A DNA stretch of 61,340 nucleotides, taken from contig SVJU01000012.1 of the NCBI GenBank assembly GCA_015068825.1, positions 1-61,340 on the forward strand, written 5' to 3'. The notes under the pieces are model-generated. The model was not told the origin of the DNA. It searched no databases and saw only the letters and a list, made by a program, of their open reading frames with translations. Source of the DNA: Oscillospiraceae bacterium. GTDB lineage: Bacteria > Bacillota > Clostridia > UMGS1810. The position numbers and the translations under genes were made by a program. Position 1 is the first letter of the stretch. Each line of letters starts with the position of its first letter. Positions 17,034 through 25,681 of this stretch are shown one piece after another.

Positions 17034-17078
17034 AAAATGTGTCAAAATGTTGTAATGGCACATTTTATATGTTATTAT
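17034..17078 (+). promoter_or_regulatory. Promoter and overlapping dyad upstream of the D,D-carboxypeptidase gene
   Basis: TTGTAA (17050-17055), 17-base spacer, TATTAT (17073-17078). An inverted repeat, AAAATGTGTCA (17034-17044) and TGGCACATTTT (17056-17066), brackets the -35 box. It has one mismatch in 11 positions. This is the placement of a repressor operator. Confidence 0.55.
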
Positions 17079-17112
17079 AAACAAAAAAGTATTTTTTTGC
17101 GGAGGAAAACAA

Positions 17113-18366
17113 ATGAAAAAAAGAGTTGTAGCTCTTTTGGTGATTCTTGTAATATTTGCCTTAATATGTCCGGTAAATAATATTTTTGCAGCAAATGTAA
17201 GCGTCGAATCGGAATCGGCAATTTTATTTGATGTAGACCAAAACAGTGTGTTGATTGAAAAAGAAATAAATAAAAAAATGCACCCTGCAAGCATCACAAA
17301 AGTAATGACGATTTTACTTGCGTGTGAAAAGTGTAATCTTGATGATACTATTACTGTTGATAATAATATTCTTTTAACACTTCCAAAGGATGCGGTAATT
17401 GCAGATTATCGTGGTGGCGAAAAAATAACAGTAAGGGATGCAATTTTAACTGCATATTTAAGATCGGCAAATGATGCAGCAACACTTCTTGCTTGTCATA
17501 TTTCAGGTTCGGTTGAAAAATTTGCCGTATTAATGAACGAAAAAGCAAAATCATTGGGAGCAGAAAATACAAATTTTACAAATCCTACAGGACTTACAGA
17601 TGACAATCATTACACAACTGCATATGATATGGCACTTATTACAAAAGCCGCAGTTCAGAACCAAAAACTTATGGAGGTTTGCTCGCAACTTAAGTATACC
17701 CTTTTAAAAGGTGATTTAAGGCCTGAAGATCTCGAAATAACGGTTGGTCATCGTATGCTTGATAAAGATACCAATCAGTTCTATCAGGGAGTTGTTTTTG
17801 GTAAAACCGGTTTTACAGATGCAGCAAAATCAACACTTGTTACGGCAGCTAAAAAAGATGGCAGAACTTTAATAGCAGTAACACTTAGCCATGAAGACAG
17901 ATTTAAACAATATAAAGAAACAAAAGCTCTTTTGGATTATGGATATGGCAGTTTTTACCGCTTTGTTTTAAGTAAAGATGATTTAAAGAGTATGGTAACG
18001 GTAAAAAGAAGTGAACTTGCAAATATTGAAAGCGATTTTTCGGTAATACTTCCTGTTGAAGTAAAAAGGGAACTTCTTACACAAAGCGTTGATGTTATTG
18101 AAAACGAAATTTTTGTAACACTTAAAGGTGCCAATGAAGATATAACACAAAAAATCGGTGTTGTAACAAAAAATAAAAGCGGAGCCTGGTACATAATATC
18201 TAAAATATTTAAAATAATATTTACAATAATAGGAATTTTACTTTTACTGTTTATATTGTTTTTCATTTACCTTATCTATTATGTCAATAAACGAAATAAA
18301 AAACGTATTGCAGAAAGAAAGAAAAAAGCTCAGATTGAAGCTAACTACAAATATTATAATATGTAA
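17113..18366 (+). CDS. D-alanyl-D-alanine carboxypeptidase (penicillin-binding protein, peptidase S11)
   Basis: 417 residues. A signal peptide is cut near IFAAN (about 27). The catalytic motifs are SITK at 60-63, SAN at 118-120 and KTG at 231-233. A C-terminal PBP5-associated beta domain is followed by a strong membrane helix (about 365-390) and a Lys/Arg-rich tail. It removes the terminal D-Ala from peptidoglycan pentapeptides. It belongs to the DacB/DacF type; sporulation use is possible but not shown. GCGGAGG precedes the ATG, and a terminator follows. Confidence 0.95.
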   Translation: MKKRVVALLVILVIFALICPVNNIFAANVSVESESAILFDVDQNSVLIEKEINKKMHPASITKVMTILLACEKCNLDDTITVDNNILLTLPKDAVIADYRGGEKITVRDAILTAYLRSANDAATLLACHISGSVEKFAVLMNEKAKSLGAENTNFTNPTGLTDDNHYTTAYDMALITKAAVQNQKLMEVCSQLKYTLLKGDLRPEDLEITVGHRMLDKDTNQFYQGVVFGKTGFTDAAKSTLVTAAKKDGRTLIAVTLSHEDRFKQYKETKALLDYGYGSFYRFVLSKDDLKSMVTVKRSELANIESDFSVILPVEVKRELLTQSVDVIENEIFVTLKGANEDITQKIGVVTKNKSGAWYIISKIFKIIFTIIGILLLLFILFFIYLIYYVNKRNKKRIAERKKKAQIEANYKYYNM

Positions 18367-18375
18367 AATATTTAA

Positions 18376-18409
18376 GAATCCTTTCGGCCAAAGCGAAAGG
18401 ATTCTGATT
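18376..18409 (+). terminator. Terminator between the carboxypeptidase gene and hydF
   Basis: Stem GAATCCTTTCG (18376-18386) with CGAAAGGATTC (18394-18404), then a T-rich tract. It lies only 20 bases before the hydF start, so hydF depends on read-through or on a promoter inside the upstream gene. Confidence 0.75.
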
Positions 18410-18428
18410 TTTAAAAAGGATGATAAAA

Positions 18429-19634
18429 ATGTCTAATTTAAATTCAACACCAAGTGCTAACAGAGTTCATATTGCATTTTTCGGAAAACGAAACAGTGGT
18501 AAATCATCGCTTGTAAATGTTTTGGCAAATCAAGAGGTTTCGATTGTAAGTGATGTTTTGGGCACTACAACAGACCCCGTTTCAAAATCGGTTGAAATTT
18601 TTCCTATAGGGCCATGTACTCTTATAGATACCGCAGGCTTTGATGATGAAGGTGAGCTTGGAAAATTAAGAATAGAAAAAACTTTAAATGTAATTAATAA
18701 AACAGATATTGCACTTGTGGTAATACCCTCTGATGAAAAAGATTTTGGGTTATACAATGAATGGATTGAAAAAATAGCAGAGCGAAAAATACCGATTTTG
18801 TGCGTAATAAATAAAATAGATTTAAATTCAGATACTAAACAAATTGAAGATATTGTAAAACGAAACAATATAGAGTTTGTAAAGGTAAGTTCGATTGAAA
18901 AAATCAATATTGATAAATTTTTACAAAAGATAATTGAGATTTCGCCGACAGGAAAAGACGAAGTAACAATTACAGGAAAGCTTGCATGTGAAGGGGATAG
19001 CGTTCTTCTTGTTGCACCGCAGGATAGTGAGGCACCAAAGGGAAGGCTTATACTTCCGCAGGTTCAGACAATAAGAGAGCTTCTTGATAAAAATTGTGTT
19101 GTAACAATTGTTACTGATGAAAAAATAAAAGAAGCTCTTGAAAAATTACAAGAAGCTCCAAAGCTTATAATTTGCGATTCAAAGGTATTTAAAAAGGTTT
19201 ATGAGCTTGCTCCCAAAGAGAGCATTTTAACTTCATTTTCTATTCTTTTTGCAAATTATAAAGGGGACATAAAAGAATATGAAAAAGGTGCAGATGCAAT
19301 TGATAATTTAAATGAAAATTCAACTGTTCTTATTGCAGAATCCTGCTCGCATACTACACTTGATGGCGATATTGCAACAGTTAAAATTCCCAATATGCTA
19401 CGAAAAAAAGCAGGAGAGAATATCAAAATAGAATACTGCAAAGGAAATGATTTTAAGCTTGATAAAAAGTACGACCTTGTAATACATTGCGGTGGTTGTA
19501 TGGTTACAAGAGGGCAAATTCTTTCAAGAATAAAAATGTGTAAGGATAGGGGAATTCCTATTACAAATTATGGAATTGCAATAGCTAAAATGACAGGAAT
19601 TTTAAAAATGGTAAGACTTCATAATGATAAGTAG
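18429..19634 (+). CDS. hydF: [FeFe]-hydrogenase H-cluster maturation GTPase HydF
   Basis: 401 residues. The N-terminal TrmE-like GTPase domain has GKRNSGKSSLVN, DTAGF and NKID; a dimerisation domain follows. The C-terminal cluster domain shows the CSH and HCGGC cysteine motif (ESCSHTTLDGD and VIHCGGCMVTR). HydF is the scaffold on which HydE and HydG build the diiron subcluster before transfer to the hydrogenase. hydE, hydG and the hydrogenase are not in the window. ATG at 18429 is chosen because AAAAGGA ends eight bases earlier; the ATG at 18420 overlaps that site. Confidence 0.96.
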   Translation: MSNLNSTPSANRVHIAFFGKRNSGKSSLVNVLANQEVSIVSDVLGTTTDPVSKSVEIFPIGPCTLIDTAGFDDEGELGKLRIEKTLNVINKTDIALVVIPSDEKDFGLYNEWIEKIAERKIPILCVINKIDLNSDTKQIEDIVKRNNIEFVKVSSIEKINIDKFLQKIIEISPTGKDEVTITGKLACEGDSVLLVAPQDSEAPKGRLILPQVQTIRELLDKNCVVTIVTDEKIKEALEKLQEAPKLIICDSKVFKKVYELAPKESILTSFSILFANYKGDIKEYEKGADAIDNLNENSTVLIAESCSHTTLDGDIATVKIPNMLRKKAGENIKIEYCKGNDFKLDKKYDLVIHCGGCMVTRGQILSRIKMCKDRGIPITNYGIAIAKMTGILKMVRLHNDK

Positions 19635-19637
19635 CAG

Positions 19638-19675
19638 ATTGCACAAATTGAATTTAAAAAATTGTGTAATTTTTA
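19638..19675 (+). terminator. Probable hydF terminator
   Basis: Imperfect stem ATTGCACAAATT (19638-19649) with AATTGTGTAAT (19660-19670), then T residues. The stem is A/T-rich and weak. Confidence 0.5.
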
Positions 19676-19728
19676 CTAAATTTAAAATTGTTGTAGATTT
19701 TTAATCCTTGTTGTGCTAATATATATAT

Positions 19729-19822
19729 GTATATTTATATACATGGAAATTTGTTTATCATAATCAAATTCCACTCCATCTTTTTTAGGCCTCCTGCCCG
19801 GCTTGCAGGAGGCTATTTTTTT
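19729..19822 (+). ncRNA. Candidate small RNA upstream of fba
   Basis: An extended -10 (TGCTAATAT, 19714-19722) predicts a start near 19729. The transcript would fold as hairpin TGGAAATTTG/CAAATTCCA (19744-19753 with 19765-19773). It would end at a very strong terminator: GCCTCCTGC (19789-19797) with GCAGGAGGC (19805-19813), plus a T tract. No ORF with a ribosome binding site fits. The terminator arm carries CCTCC, complementary to Shine-Dalgarno sequences. fba has its own promoter downstream, so this is a separate unit. It may instead be the tail of an unseen longer transcript. Confidence 0.5.
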
Positions 19823-19871
19823 ATCCTTTTGCATAAATTGTTAAAAAATGGACAATCATATTAAAAAAGTA

Positions 19872-19900
19872 TTGATTTTATATGGCTTTTATGGTAAAAT
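19872..19900 (+). promoter_or_regulatory. Promoter of fba
   Basis: TTGATT at 19872-19877, 17-base spacer, TAAAAT at 19895-19900; 35 bases before the ATG. Confidence 0.7.
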
Positions 19901-19935
19901 ATTTACAATTGATATTTTAAAAGGAGTTGACTTTA

Positions 19936-20871
19936 ATGCCATTAGTTACAACAAAAGAAATGTTCCAGAAAGCATACGAAGGCGGTTATGCTGTTGGTGC
20001 ATTTAATGTAAATAATATGGAAATTATTCAAGGTATTACAGAAGCAGGTAAAGAGGTTAATGCACCTTTGATTCTTCAGGTTTCTTCTGGTGCAAGAAAA
20101 TATGCTAATCACACATATCTTGTAAAATTGGTTGAAGCTGCTGTTCAGGAAACAAATCTTCCTATCGCACTTCACTTGGACCATGGTGATAGCTTTGAAC
20201 TTTGTAAATCTTGTATAGATGGCGGATTTACATCTGTTATGATTGACGGTTCAAAATATTCTTATGAAGAAAATATTGCTCTTACAAAAAAAGTTGTTGA
20301 ATATGCTCACGCTCACGGTGTAGTTGTTGAAGGAGAATTAGGACAGCTTGCAGGTATTGAAGACGATGTTCAGGTTTCAGAAGAAGATGCTTCTTATACA
20401 AAACCGGAACAGGTTTATGATTTTGCTACACGTACAGGTGTTGACTCACTTGCTATTGCAATTGGTACAAGCCATGGTGCATACAAATTCAAACCAGGTC
20501 AGAAACCACAGCTCAGATTTGATATCCTTGAAGAAATCAAGAAAAACCTTCCTAACTTCCCAATCGTTTTACACGGTGCAAGCTCTGTTATGCAGGATCA
20601 TGTTAAAATGATTAACGAAAACGGTGGAAAAATGCCTGATGCTATTGGTATTCCGGAAGATATGCTTCGTCAGGCTGCAAGAAGTGCAGTATGTAAAATC
20701 AATATTGACTCTGATATCCGTCTTGCAGTAACAGGTACAATCAGAAAATATTTCAACGAAAACCCATCACACTTTGACCCAAGACAGTACCTTGCTCCTG
20801 CAAGAGAAGCTGTTAAAGAAATGGTTAAACACAAAATCCTAAATGTTTTAGGTTGCGATAATAAAGCGTAA
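19936..20871 (+). CDS. fba: Class II fructose-1,6-bisphosphate aldolase
   Basis: 311 residues. Zinc-dependent aldolase signatures are FNVNNMEIIQGI near the N-terminus, the metal-binding LHLDHGDSFE (His pair), and VEGELGQLAGIED. The GTSHGAYKF and VLHGASSV motifs complete the set. It splits fructose 1,6-bisphosphate in glycolysis and runs in reverse for gluconeogenesis. Start at the ATG 19936, nine bases after AAGGAG; the TTG at 19927 overlaps the site. Single-gene unit ended by a terminator. Its codon use is more biased than that of its neighbours, as expected of a highly expressed gene. Confidence 0.97.
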   Translation: MPLVTTKEMFQKAYEGGYAVGAFNVNNMEIIQGITEAGKEVNAPLILQVSSGARKYANHTYLVKLVEAAVQETNLPIALHLDHGDSFELCKSCIDGGFTSVMIDGSKYSYEENIALTKKVVEYAHAHGVVVEGELGQLAGIEDDVQVSEEDASYTKPEQVYDFATRTGVDSLAIAIGTSHGAYKFKPGQKPQLRFDILEEIKKNLPNFPIVLHGASSVMQDHVKMINENGGKMPDAIGIPEDMLRQAARSAVCKINIDSDIRLAVTGTIRKYFNENPSHFDPRQYLAPAREAVKEMVKHKILNVLGCDNKA

Positions 20872-20890
20872 GATTTAATTTAAGTTTAAA

Positions 20891-20919
20891 AGGCTATCCA
20901 ATCGGATAGCCTTTTTTTG
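20891..20919 (+). terminator. Terminator of fba
   Basis: Stem AGGCTATCC (20891-20899) with GGATAGCCT (20904-20912), four-base loop, seven T residues. It also lies at the 3' end of the convergent Cys-rich gene. Confidence 0.88.
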
Positions 20920-21735
20920 TTATTTGCAACCTCTTGTATCGTTTGAGTTAAAAGAACATTTTTCAGGTGGGAAGAATTCGTCAACAGGAAAACTTATTCT
21001 TTCAAACAAATCGCAGGGTGAATTATCATTATCCGGTGTGCAATCACATTCGGGTATACAGAAACTATCAACAGGAATAACAAGCTGAACTTCTCTTTCA
21101 AGTCTTACAATAGAGAAAAGACCGAGTGTTATTAAAACTTTTCTGTTATCATCGTCATCAACAAAGGTTTCATCAAACAAACCGCATATTGATGGTGGAA
21201 TTGATGAAACATCACAACAACATATACAACAGCATTTTTCTCTTGGTTCAACAACTTTTAAGTCGAGTATAATCGGGTCAACAACCTCAACCTGTGCAAC
21301 AGGAAGATTGTTTTTCTGCCAGAGGGCAATGTCAAAATCGTTTTCTCTGTATTTAGAAGAGAAGATTTTTGCATTACCTTCAGAACCGAATAATACAACT
21401 TTTTTATCATATACTGCAATACCTTCTATTGGTGTTGGCTTGCAAACACCGCAGTATACATCAAGAGAAACTTTAAAATAAAATCTTAAATCCACTGTGT
21501 AATATCCTCTGTTGAATGCAACCGGTTCTACATCAGTTGAAATCCAGATTACTTCAACCTTTCTGGCTTTTACACTTGAAGCGTTATTCACGAGATTCTG
21601 TCCGCAGGCTGTTAAATAAACCCTTAAATTTTCAAGACATTCTTTATCCTTGCACGAACCGTAGACTTTGTTTGTCTGTACACATGCGTTATCAGAATTA
21701 AAACCGCATTCTCTTGAGCAATTATTTTCACTCAT
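20920..21735 (-). CDS. Conserved Cys-rich hypothetical protein
   Basis: 271 residues with about 25 Cys, many paired. There are Cys-rich clusters near the N-terminus (NNCSRECGFNSDNAC, SCKDKEC), a central run (EKCCCICCCDV) and C-terminal CIPECDC. Between them lies a beta-rich stretch with no signal peptide or membrane helix. The pattern suggests a disulfide-linked structural protein, for example a spore coat or exosporium component, but I do not recognise a named family. Start at 21735 because AGGAGG lies ten bases before it; twelve further in-frame codons upstream are probably not used. It is a single gene facing fba. Confidence 0.7.
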   Translation of the reverse strand: MSENNCSRECGFNSDNACVQTNKVYGSCKDKECLENLRVYLTACGQNLVNNASSVKARKVEVIWISTDVEPVAFNRGYYTVDLRFYFKVSLDVYCGVCKPTPIEGIAVYDKKVVLFGSEGNAKIFSSKYRENDFDIALWQKNNLPVAQVEVVDPIILDLKVVEPREKCCCICCCDVSSIPPSICGLFDETFVDDDDNRKVLITLGLFSIVRLEREVQLVIPVDSFCIPECDCTPDNDNSPCDLFERISFPVDEFFPPEKCSFNSNDTRGCK

Positions 21736-21842
21736 TATATATAACCTCCTAAATAAAATTACTTTGTTCAATTACATAATATGCAACTAAAAAAAATGTG
21801 TGATTTTAAAGTGGAATTTTTAAATTTTAGTTATTAATTTTC

Positions 21843-21871
21843 TTGACTTTAAACTATAAAAGTTATATAAT
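21843..21871 (+). promoter_or_regulatory. Promoter of the SLH surface-protein operon
   Basis: TTGACT at 21843-21848, 17-base spacer, TATAAT at 21866-21871. Confidence 0.75.
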
Positions 21872-21902
21872 AATTATACATATATTTAAAATGAGGTATA
21901 TA

Positions 21903-22589
21903 ATGAAAAAAACATTAAAAATTGTTTTGATTGTTTTTGTAATATTAGCTGTTTTAGTAAGTGTTGTAGCTATATGGCAGTGGGATAATATCAAATCTGT
22001 GTATATTGCATTAAATTCTACACCTGAAAAAATAGACAATCTGATTAAGCAAAATGAAACAAAAACAGATGAGATTTTAGAAAAAATCACAGATGTGAAA
22101 ATGCGACCGCTTACTGATGATGAAAGAAAAATGCTTGAAAGCGGTGAACTTTCAAAGGAAGATGCTATTAAACTTATTAATGGTGAAAGAAACGAAGAAG
22201 AACAATCTGAGAAGATATCTGAAGCAGATAAAAAAGCTTCAAAGAAAAGAATTGATGATATAATAGCAAGAATATATTTGTTAAGAGCAGAATATCTTAA
22301 TGCTTTATCTTCACTTGAAGCTGAGGCCAAAGCTACAGCTTCATCAATTCCAAAGAAAGACCGTACAACTTCAAAAAAACTTGAGTTAATCGAAAAGTTT
22401 ACCGGTAGGGGCGTTGCACTTGAAGGGCAATGTGATTCTAAAATGGAGAGGCTTCTTGCAGAGCTTAAATCCGAGCTTGAAAGGTCGGGATTAGATATGA
22501 CGGTTATTTCCGAAATTAAAAGTGTATATGCTTCTGAAAAGCAGCTAAAAAAATCAGAATTATTCAGTAAATATAATCGTTACAGATAA
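21903..22589 (+). CDS. Membrane-anchored coiled-coil protein upstream of the SLH gene
   Basis: 228 residues, family not recognised. A single N-terminal membrane helix (about residues 5-25) is followed by a highly charged, mostly helical extracellular part. This has a TDDERKMLESGELS segment and two long Lys/Glu-rich helices able to form a coiled coil. There are almost no Cys or Trp. It is the first gene of a two-gene unit with the SLH protein, 33 bases apart, so the two may work together at the cell surface. Start at the ATG after GAGGTATATA. Confidence 0.7.
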   Translation: MKKTLKIVLIVFVILAVLVSVVAIWQWDNIKSVYIALNSTPEKIDNLIKQNETKTDEILEKITDVKMRPLTDDERKMLESGELSKEDAIKLINGERNEEEQSEKISEADKKASKKRIDDIIARIYLLRAEYLNALSSLEAEAKATASSIPKKDRTTSKKLELIEKFTGRGVALEGQCDSKMERLLAELKSELERSGLDMTVISEIKSVYASEKQLKKSELFSKYNRYR

Positions 22590-22622
22590 AACAGAAAATG
22601 AATTTAGGAGATGGTGGAAGTT

Positions 22623-25304
22623 ATGAAAAAAATGTTGTGCATTGTTATTGCAATACTTATAGTGATGCAGAGTATGCCTATGGTATTTGCTAAAAATGTT
22701 ACAGAAAAGCTGGATGTAGGCATGGATCTTGCAATAAGACAAAGTGAAACTAATGCAAACTATGTTAATGGTCCGTTAGATATAACCAGCAGGGAAGCGT
22801 CTGTTGATGTAAGGGCTACACTTCAGATGGGCAGTGTATATAACAAGTTTTTAGACTGGTATAATTATGCTGTTAAAATCATTGATAATATGGTTTCTCT
22901 TGATAAAAAGCTGGTAAGAGCTAATTTAATCAATGAGCTTAATAGTTTAAAAGTAGAAGGCGAATTTGAAATTAAAGCTTATTTTCCTAAAAATGTTATA
23001 GTTCCTGTGATTTATACAGATTCAACTCTTCTTAGCATGAATGGTTTTAATGAAGATGCTAAAGAAATATTTTACGAAAAGAGCAGAACATTAGATACAA
23101 CAAATGCCGAGTATAATGTTATTACTGTTAAAGTTGGCGTTAACGACAAAAACAATCCCGAAAAAGGATTGCTTGTTGGAAAACTATACGAAAACAGAAG
23201 TAAGTATTTAAAAGATATTACATTTACTGCATATAATATTCATACAACTGATGCAGGATTGTTTACATTCTGGGGAACACTCGAAGGCAATACTTCAACA
23301 AGTGGTACAGTTGGCGGAAAAGAGACAGTTTTAAGTATTGATTATAAGGCTGTTCAGGTAAGAAACGGACAGAATCCTGCTGCACCTGATATCAGCGCAA
23401 CATTTTCTTTAAACAAACCTACATATTCAATTAAAGGTAATGTTGTATCTATAGATGATGAAGGTAATACAGCACCTGTTGCAAATGCAAAAGTAACACT
23501 TAAAGAAGGTATACATATTATTCATGAAATGTATACTGATTTAGATGGTCACTATGGTTTTGAGGGTGTTCCTATTGGTATATATAATGTTGTTGTTGAA
23601 TATGATGGTACAACAAAAACACAGCTTGTATATATTGTAGACCATAGTGAAGATCATGTTGATTTGGAATTTAAAGAAAAAGTTAACAGTATTCTTGATT
23701 TTGGTGCAAAAGATGAAAATACAGCGACAGTTGAGCCTCCTAAGGTTGTAGTTGATAATATTCACAAAGAAGCTGAAAAAGAAGCTGAAAAAGAAAAAGA
23801 AGAATCAACTAAACCTGTTGAAAGCGTTGAAGTTAAAATGACAGTCAGCGAAAAGGAAGAGGTTCAGGAAGAAACACCTACAACTACCGAAAGACAAGAA
23901 GTAAAAGAAATTCAGGATCGTATTAAAGAGGAAGTATTTAAAGATATAATACAACCAGAAGAACCAGAAGAGCCTGATCAACCAGACCAACCAGACCAAC
24001 CAGATCAGCCTGAACAACCCGAACAGCCTGAACCACCAAAAACAATTATAGATAAATTCTTTGAAATCGTAGTTGAAAAAACAATTAAAAAACAGGATGA
24101 ACCTGAAGTAAAAGAAGATATTAAAGAAACTGCAGTAGTACTTCATATTGTTGTTCCATATAATATGAAAAACAAAAAAGATATAAAAGTATATCGTGAC
24201 CATGAAGGTATAGTTGAATTACTTACAGAAATCGCAACAAGACCTGATAAAATTGAAGATTATGTTGATGGTACCGTATATTTAGATAAAAAAGACGGAT
24301 ATATTCATATCTATGCTAAAAAATTCTCAATGTATGCAATTACTTATGTTGAGGTTGAACCTGAAGAACCTGTTATAAATAATGATGACGGAAGAAGACC
24401 TTCTTCTTCAGGTAGCGGTTCATCGGTTAATGTATACTATATCGTGTTCAATGTCGACGGTAATACATCTTATGTTACTCCTATAAGTAATACTGGTGTA
24501 TTAAAATTAGAAAAATTGGAAATTCCGAAAAAAACAGGTTATACTTTTGATGGCTGGTATTTAGATTCTGAATTTAAAAATAAAGTTGATAAGGATTTAA
24601 AAATTACTGCTGATACTACTCTTTACGGTCATTTTATAAGTGATGTTTTACATACTGAAGAGCATTTTGCGTATATTATAGGATATCCTGACGGAACAAT
24701 AAGACCACAGGAAAACATAACAAGAGAAGAAGTTGCTACTATTTTCTACAGACTTTTAAAAGATGAAAAGCGCAATGAAATATATTCCGAAATAAATCCA
24801 TATATCGATGTTGCATCTCAAAGATGGTCTAATGTATATGTATCAACTCTTTCGAATGGCGGTTATATAAAAGGCTATGAAGATGGAACTTTTGGACCTG
24901 AAAAATATATCACAAGAGCTGAATTTGCAACAATGGCTTCAAGATTTTTACATCTTGCAGATATAAGTAATGTAGCAACATTTGATGATGTTGAAGGTCA
25001 TTGGGCAGTTGATTATATTTTAAAAGCTGCAAATGAAGGCTGGATTCAAGGCTATGAAGATGGCACATTCGCTCCTGAAAAATATATCACAAGAGCAGAA
25101 GCTATGGCAATTATAAACCGTATGCTTGTAAGAAATGTTGACAAAAACGGATTACATACTGATGCAAAAATATGGAGCGATATCAGTGAATCTGACTGGT
25201 ATTATTATGTTGTAGAAGAAGCAACAAATTCTCATACATATACAAGACAGACAGACGGAAAGACTGAAAACTGGTCTGAAATTGTTGTAAACAAAGAATG
25301 GTAA
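22623..25304 (+). CDS. S-layer homology (SLH) domain surface protein
   Basis: 893 residues. A signal peptide ends near MVFAK (about 23). Next is an unassigned N-terminal region, then a carboxypeptidase-regulatory or Cna-B-like beta domain (about 268-352, VANAKVTLK, GHYGFEGVPIGIYNV). A Glu-rich stretch leads to a Pro/Asp/Gln tandem linker (about 443-472). An InlB-type repeat follows (about 608-670, GYTFDGWYLDSEFKNKV). Last are three SLH domains (about 673-714, 726-776, 786-835) with GYPDGTIRP, GYEDGTFGP and GYEDGTFAP motifs. SLH repeats bind pyruvylated wall polymers and hold the protein on the cell surface. Start at 22623 gives the best signal peptide. A terminator follows. Confidence 0.92.
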   Translation: MKKMLCIVIAILIVMQSMPMVFAKNVTEKLDVGMDLAIRQSETNANYVNGPLDITSREASVDVRATLQMGSVYNKFLDWYNYAVKIIDNMVSLDKKLVRANLINELNSLKVEGEFEIKAYFPKNVIVPVIYTDSTLLSMNGFNEDAKEIFYEKSRTLDTTNAEYNVITVKVGVNDKNNPEKGLLVGKLYENRSKYLKDITFTAYNIHTTDAGLFTFWGTLEGNTSTSGTVGGKETVLSIDYKAVQVRNGQNPAAPDISATFSLNKPTYSIKGNVVSIDDEGNTAPVANAKVTLKEGIHIIHEMYTDLDGHYGFEGVPIGIYNVVVEYDGTTKTQLVYIVDHSEDHVDLEFKEKVNSILDFGAKDENTATVEPPKVVVDNIHKEAEKEAEKEKEESTKPVESVEVKMTVSEKEEVQEETPTTTERQEVKEIQDRIKEEVFKDIIQPEEPEEPDQPDQPDQPDQPEQPEQPEPPKTIIDKFFEIVVEKTIKKQDEPEVKEDIKETAVVLHIVVPYNMKNKKDIKVYRDHEGIVELLTEIATRPDKIEDYVDGTVYLDKKDGYIHIYAKKFSMYAITYVEVEPEEPVINNDDGRRPSSSGSGSSVNVYYIVFNVDGNTSYVTPISNTGVLKLEKLEIPKKTGYTFDGWYLDSEFKNKVDKDLKITADTTLYGHFISDVLHTEEHFAYIIGYPDGTIRPQENITREEVATIFYRLLKDEKRNEIYSEINPYIDVASQRWSNVYVSTLSNGGYIKGYEDGTFGPEKYITRAEFATMASRFLHLADISNVATFDDVEGHWAVDYILKAANEGWIQGYEDGTFAPEKYITRAEAMAIINRMLVRNVDKNGLHTDAKIWSDISESDWYYYVVEEATNSHTYTRQTDGKTENWSEIVVNKEW

Positions 25305-25314
25305 AAAAATTAAA

Positions 25315-25347
25315 AGCTATCTTGCAGAATGCAGGATAGCTTTTTTA
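25315..25347 (+). terminator. Terminator of the SLH operon
   Basis: Twelve-base stem AGCTATCTTGCA (25315-25326) with TGCAGGATAGCT (25330-25341), three-base loop, T tract. Confidence 0.85.
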
Positions 25348-25369
25348 TAGGAATTAAAAATAGCAACAA

Positions 25370-25396
25370 AAAAGGAACCTTATTAAGGTTCCTTTT
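25370..25396 (-). terminator. Terminator of rpsF-ssb-rpsR
   Basis: Perfect 12-bp stem AAAAGGAACCTT (25370-25381) with its complement at 25385-25396. On the minus strand it is followed by T residues, just past the rpsR stop. Confidence 0.8.
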
Positions 25397-25403
25397 AATT
25401 ATC

Positions 25404-25640
25404 TTATTCAGATGTGTAAGGAATAAGTGCAATGTGTCTTGCTCTTTTGATAGCCTGTGTAAGCTGTCTCTGATGTTTTGCACAGTTTCCGTTAATTCTT
25501 CTGGGAAGAATTTTTGCTCTTTCAGAAATATATTTTCTTAATTTAGCAACATCTTTGTAATCGATTTCTTCAACCTTATCTGCACAGAAAGCACAAACTT
25601 TCTTTTTAGGTTTTTTACGATAAGCTCTTTCTTCAGACAT
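25404..25640 (-). CDS. rpsR: Small ribosomal subunit protein bS18
   Basis: 78 residues. Contains the S18 signatures [34 protein letters not shown] and [19 protein letters not shown]. It keeps the zinc-type CxxC pair at the N-terminus. It binds the 16S rRNA platform as a dimer with S6. Last gene of rpsF-ssb-rpsR, the standard bacterial order. Confidence 0.98.
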   Translation of the reverse strand: MSEERAYRKKPKKKVCAFCADKVEEIDYKDVAKLRKYISERAKILPRRINGNCAKHQRQLTQAIKRARHIALIPYTSE

Positions 25641-25681
25641 TTTTTAAACCTCCTTCATTATTAAACACAAAAAATTTAAAA

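Noticed and set aside
23805-24203. Long minus-strand open frame opposite the SLH protein linker
   Set aside because: A shadow of the Glu/Lys/Pro-rich repeat; low-complexity Phe/Tyr-rich translation and no ribosome binding site.
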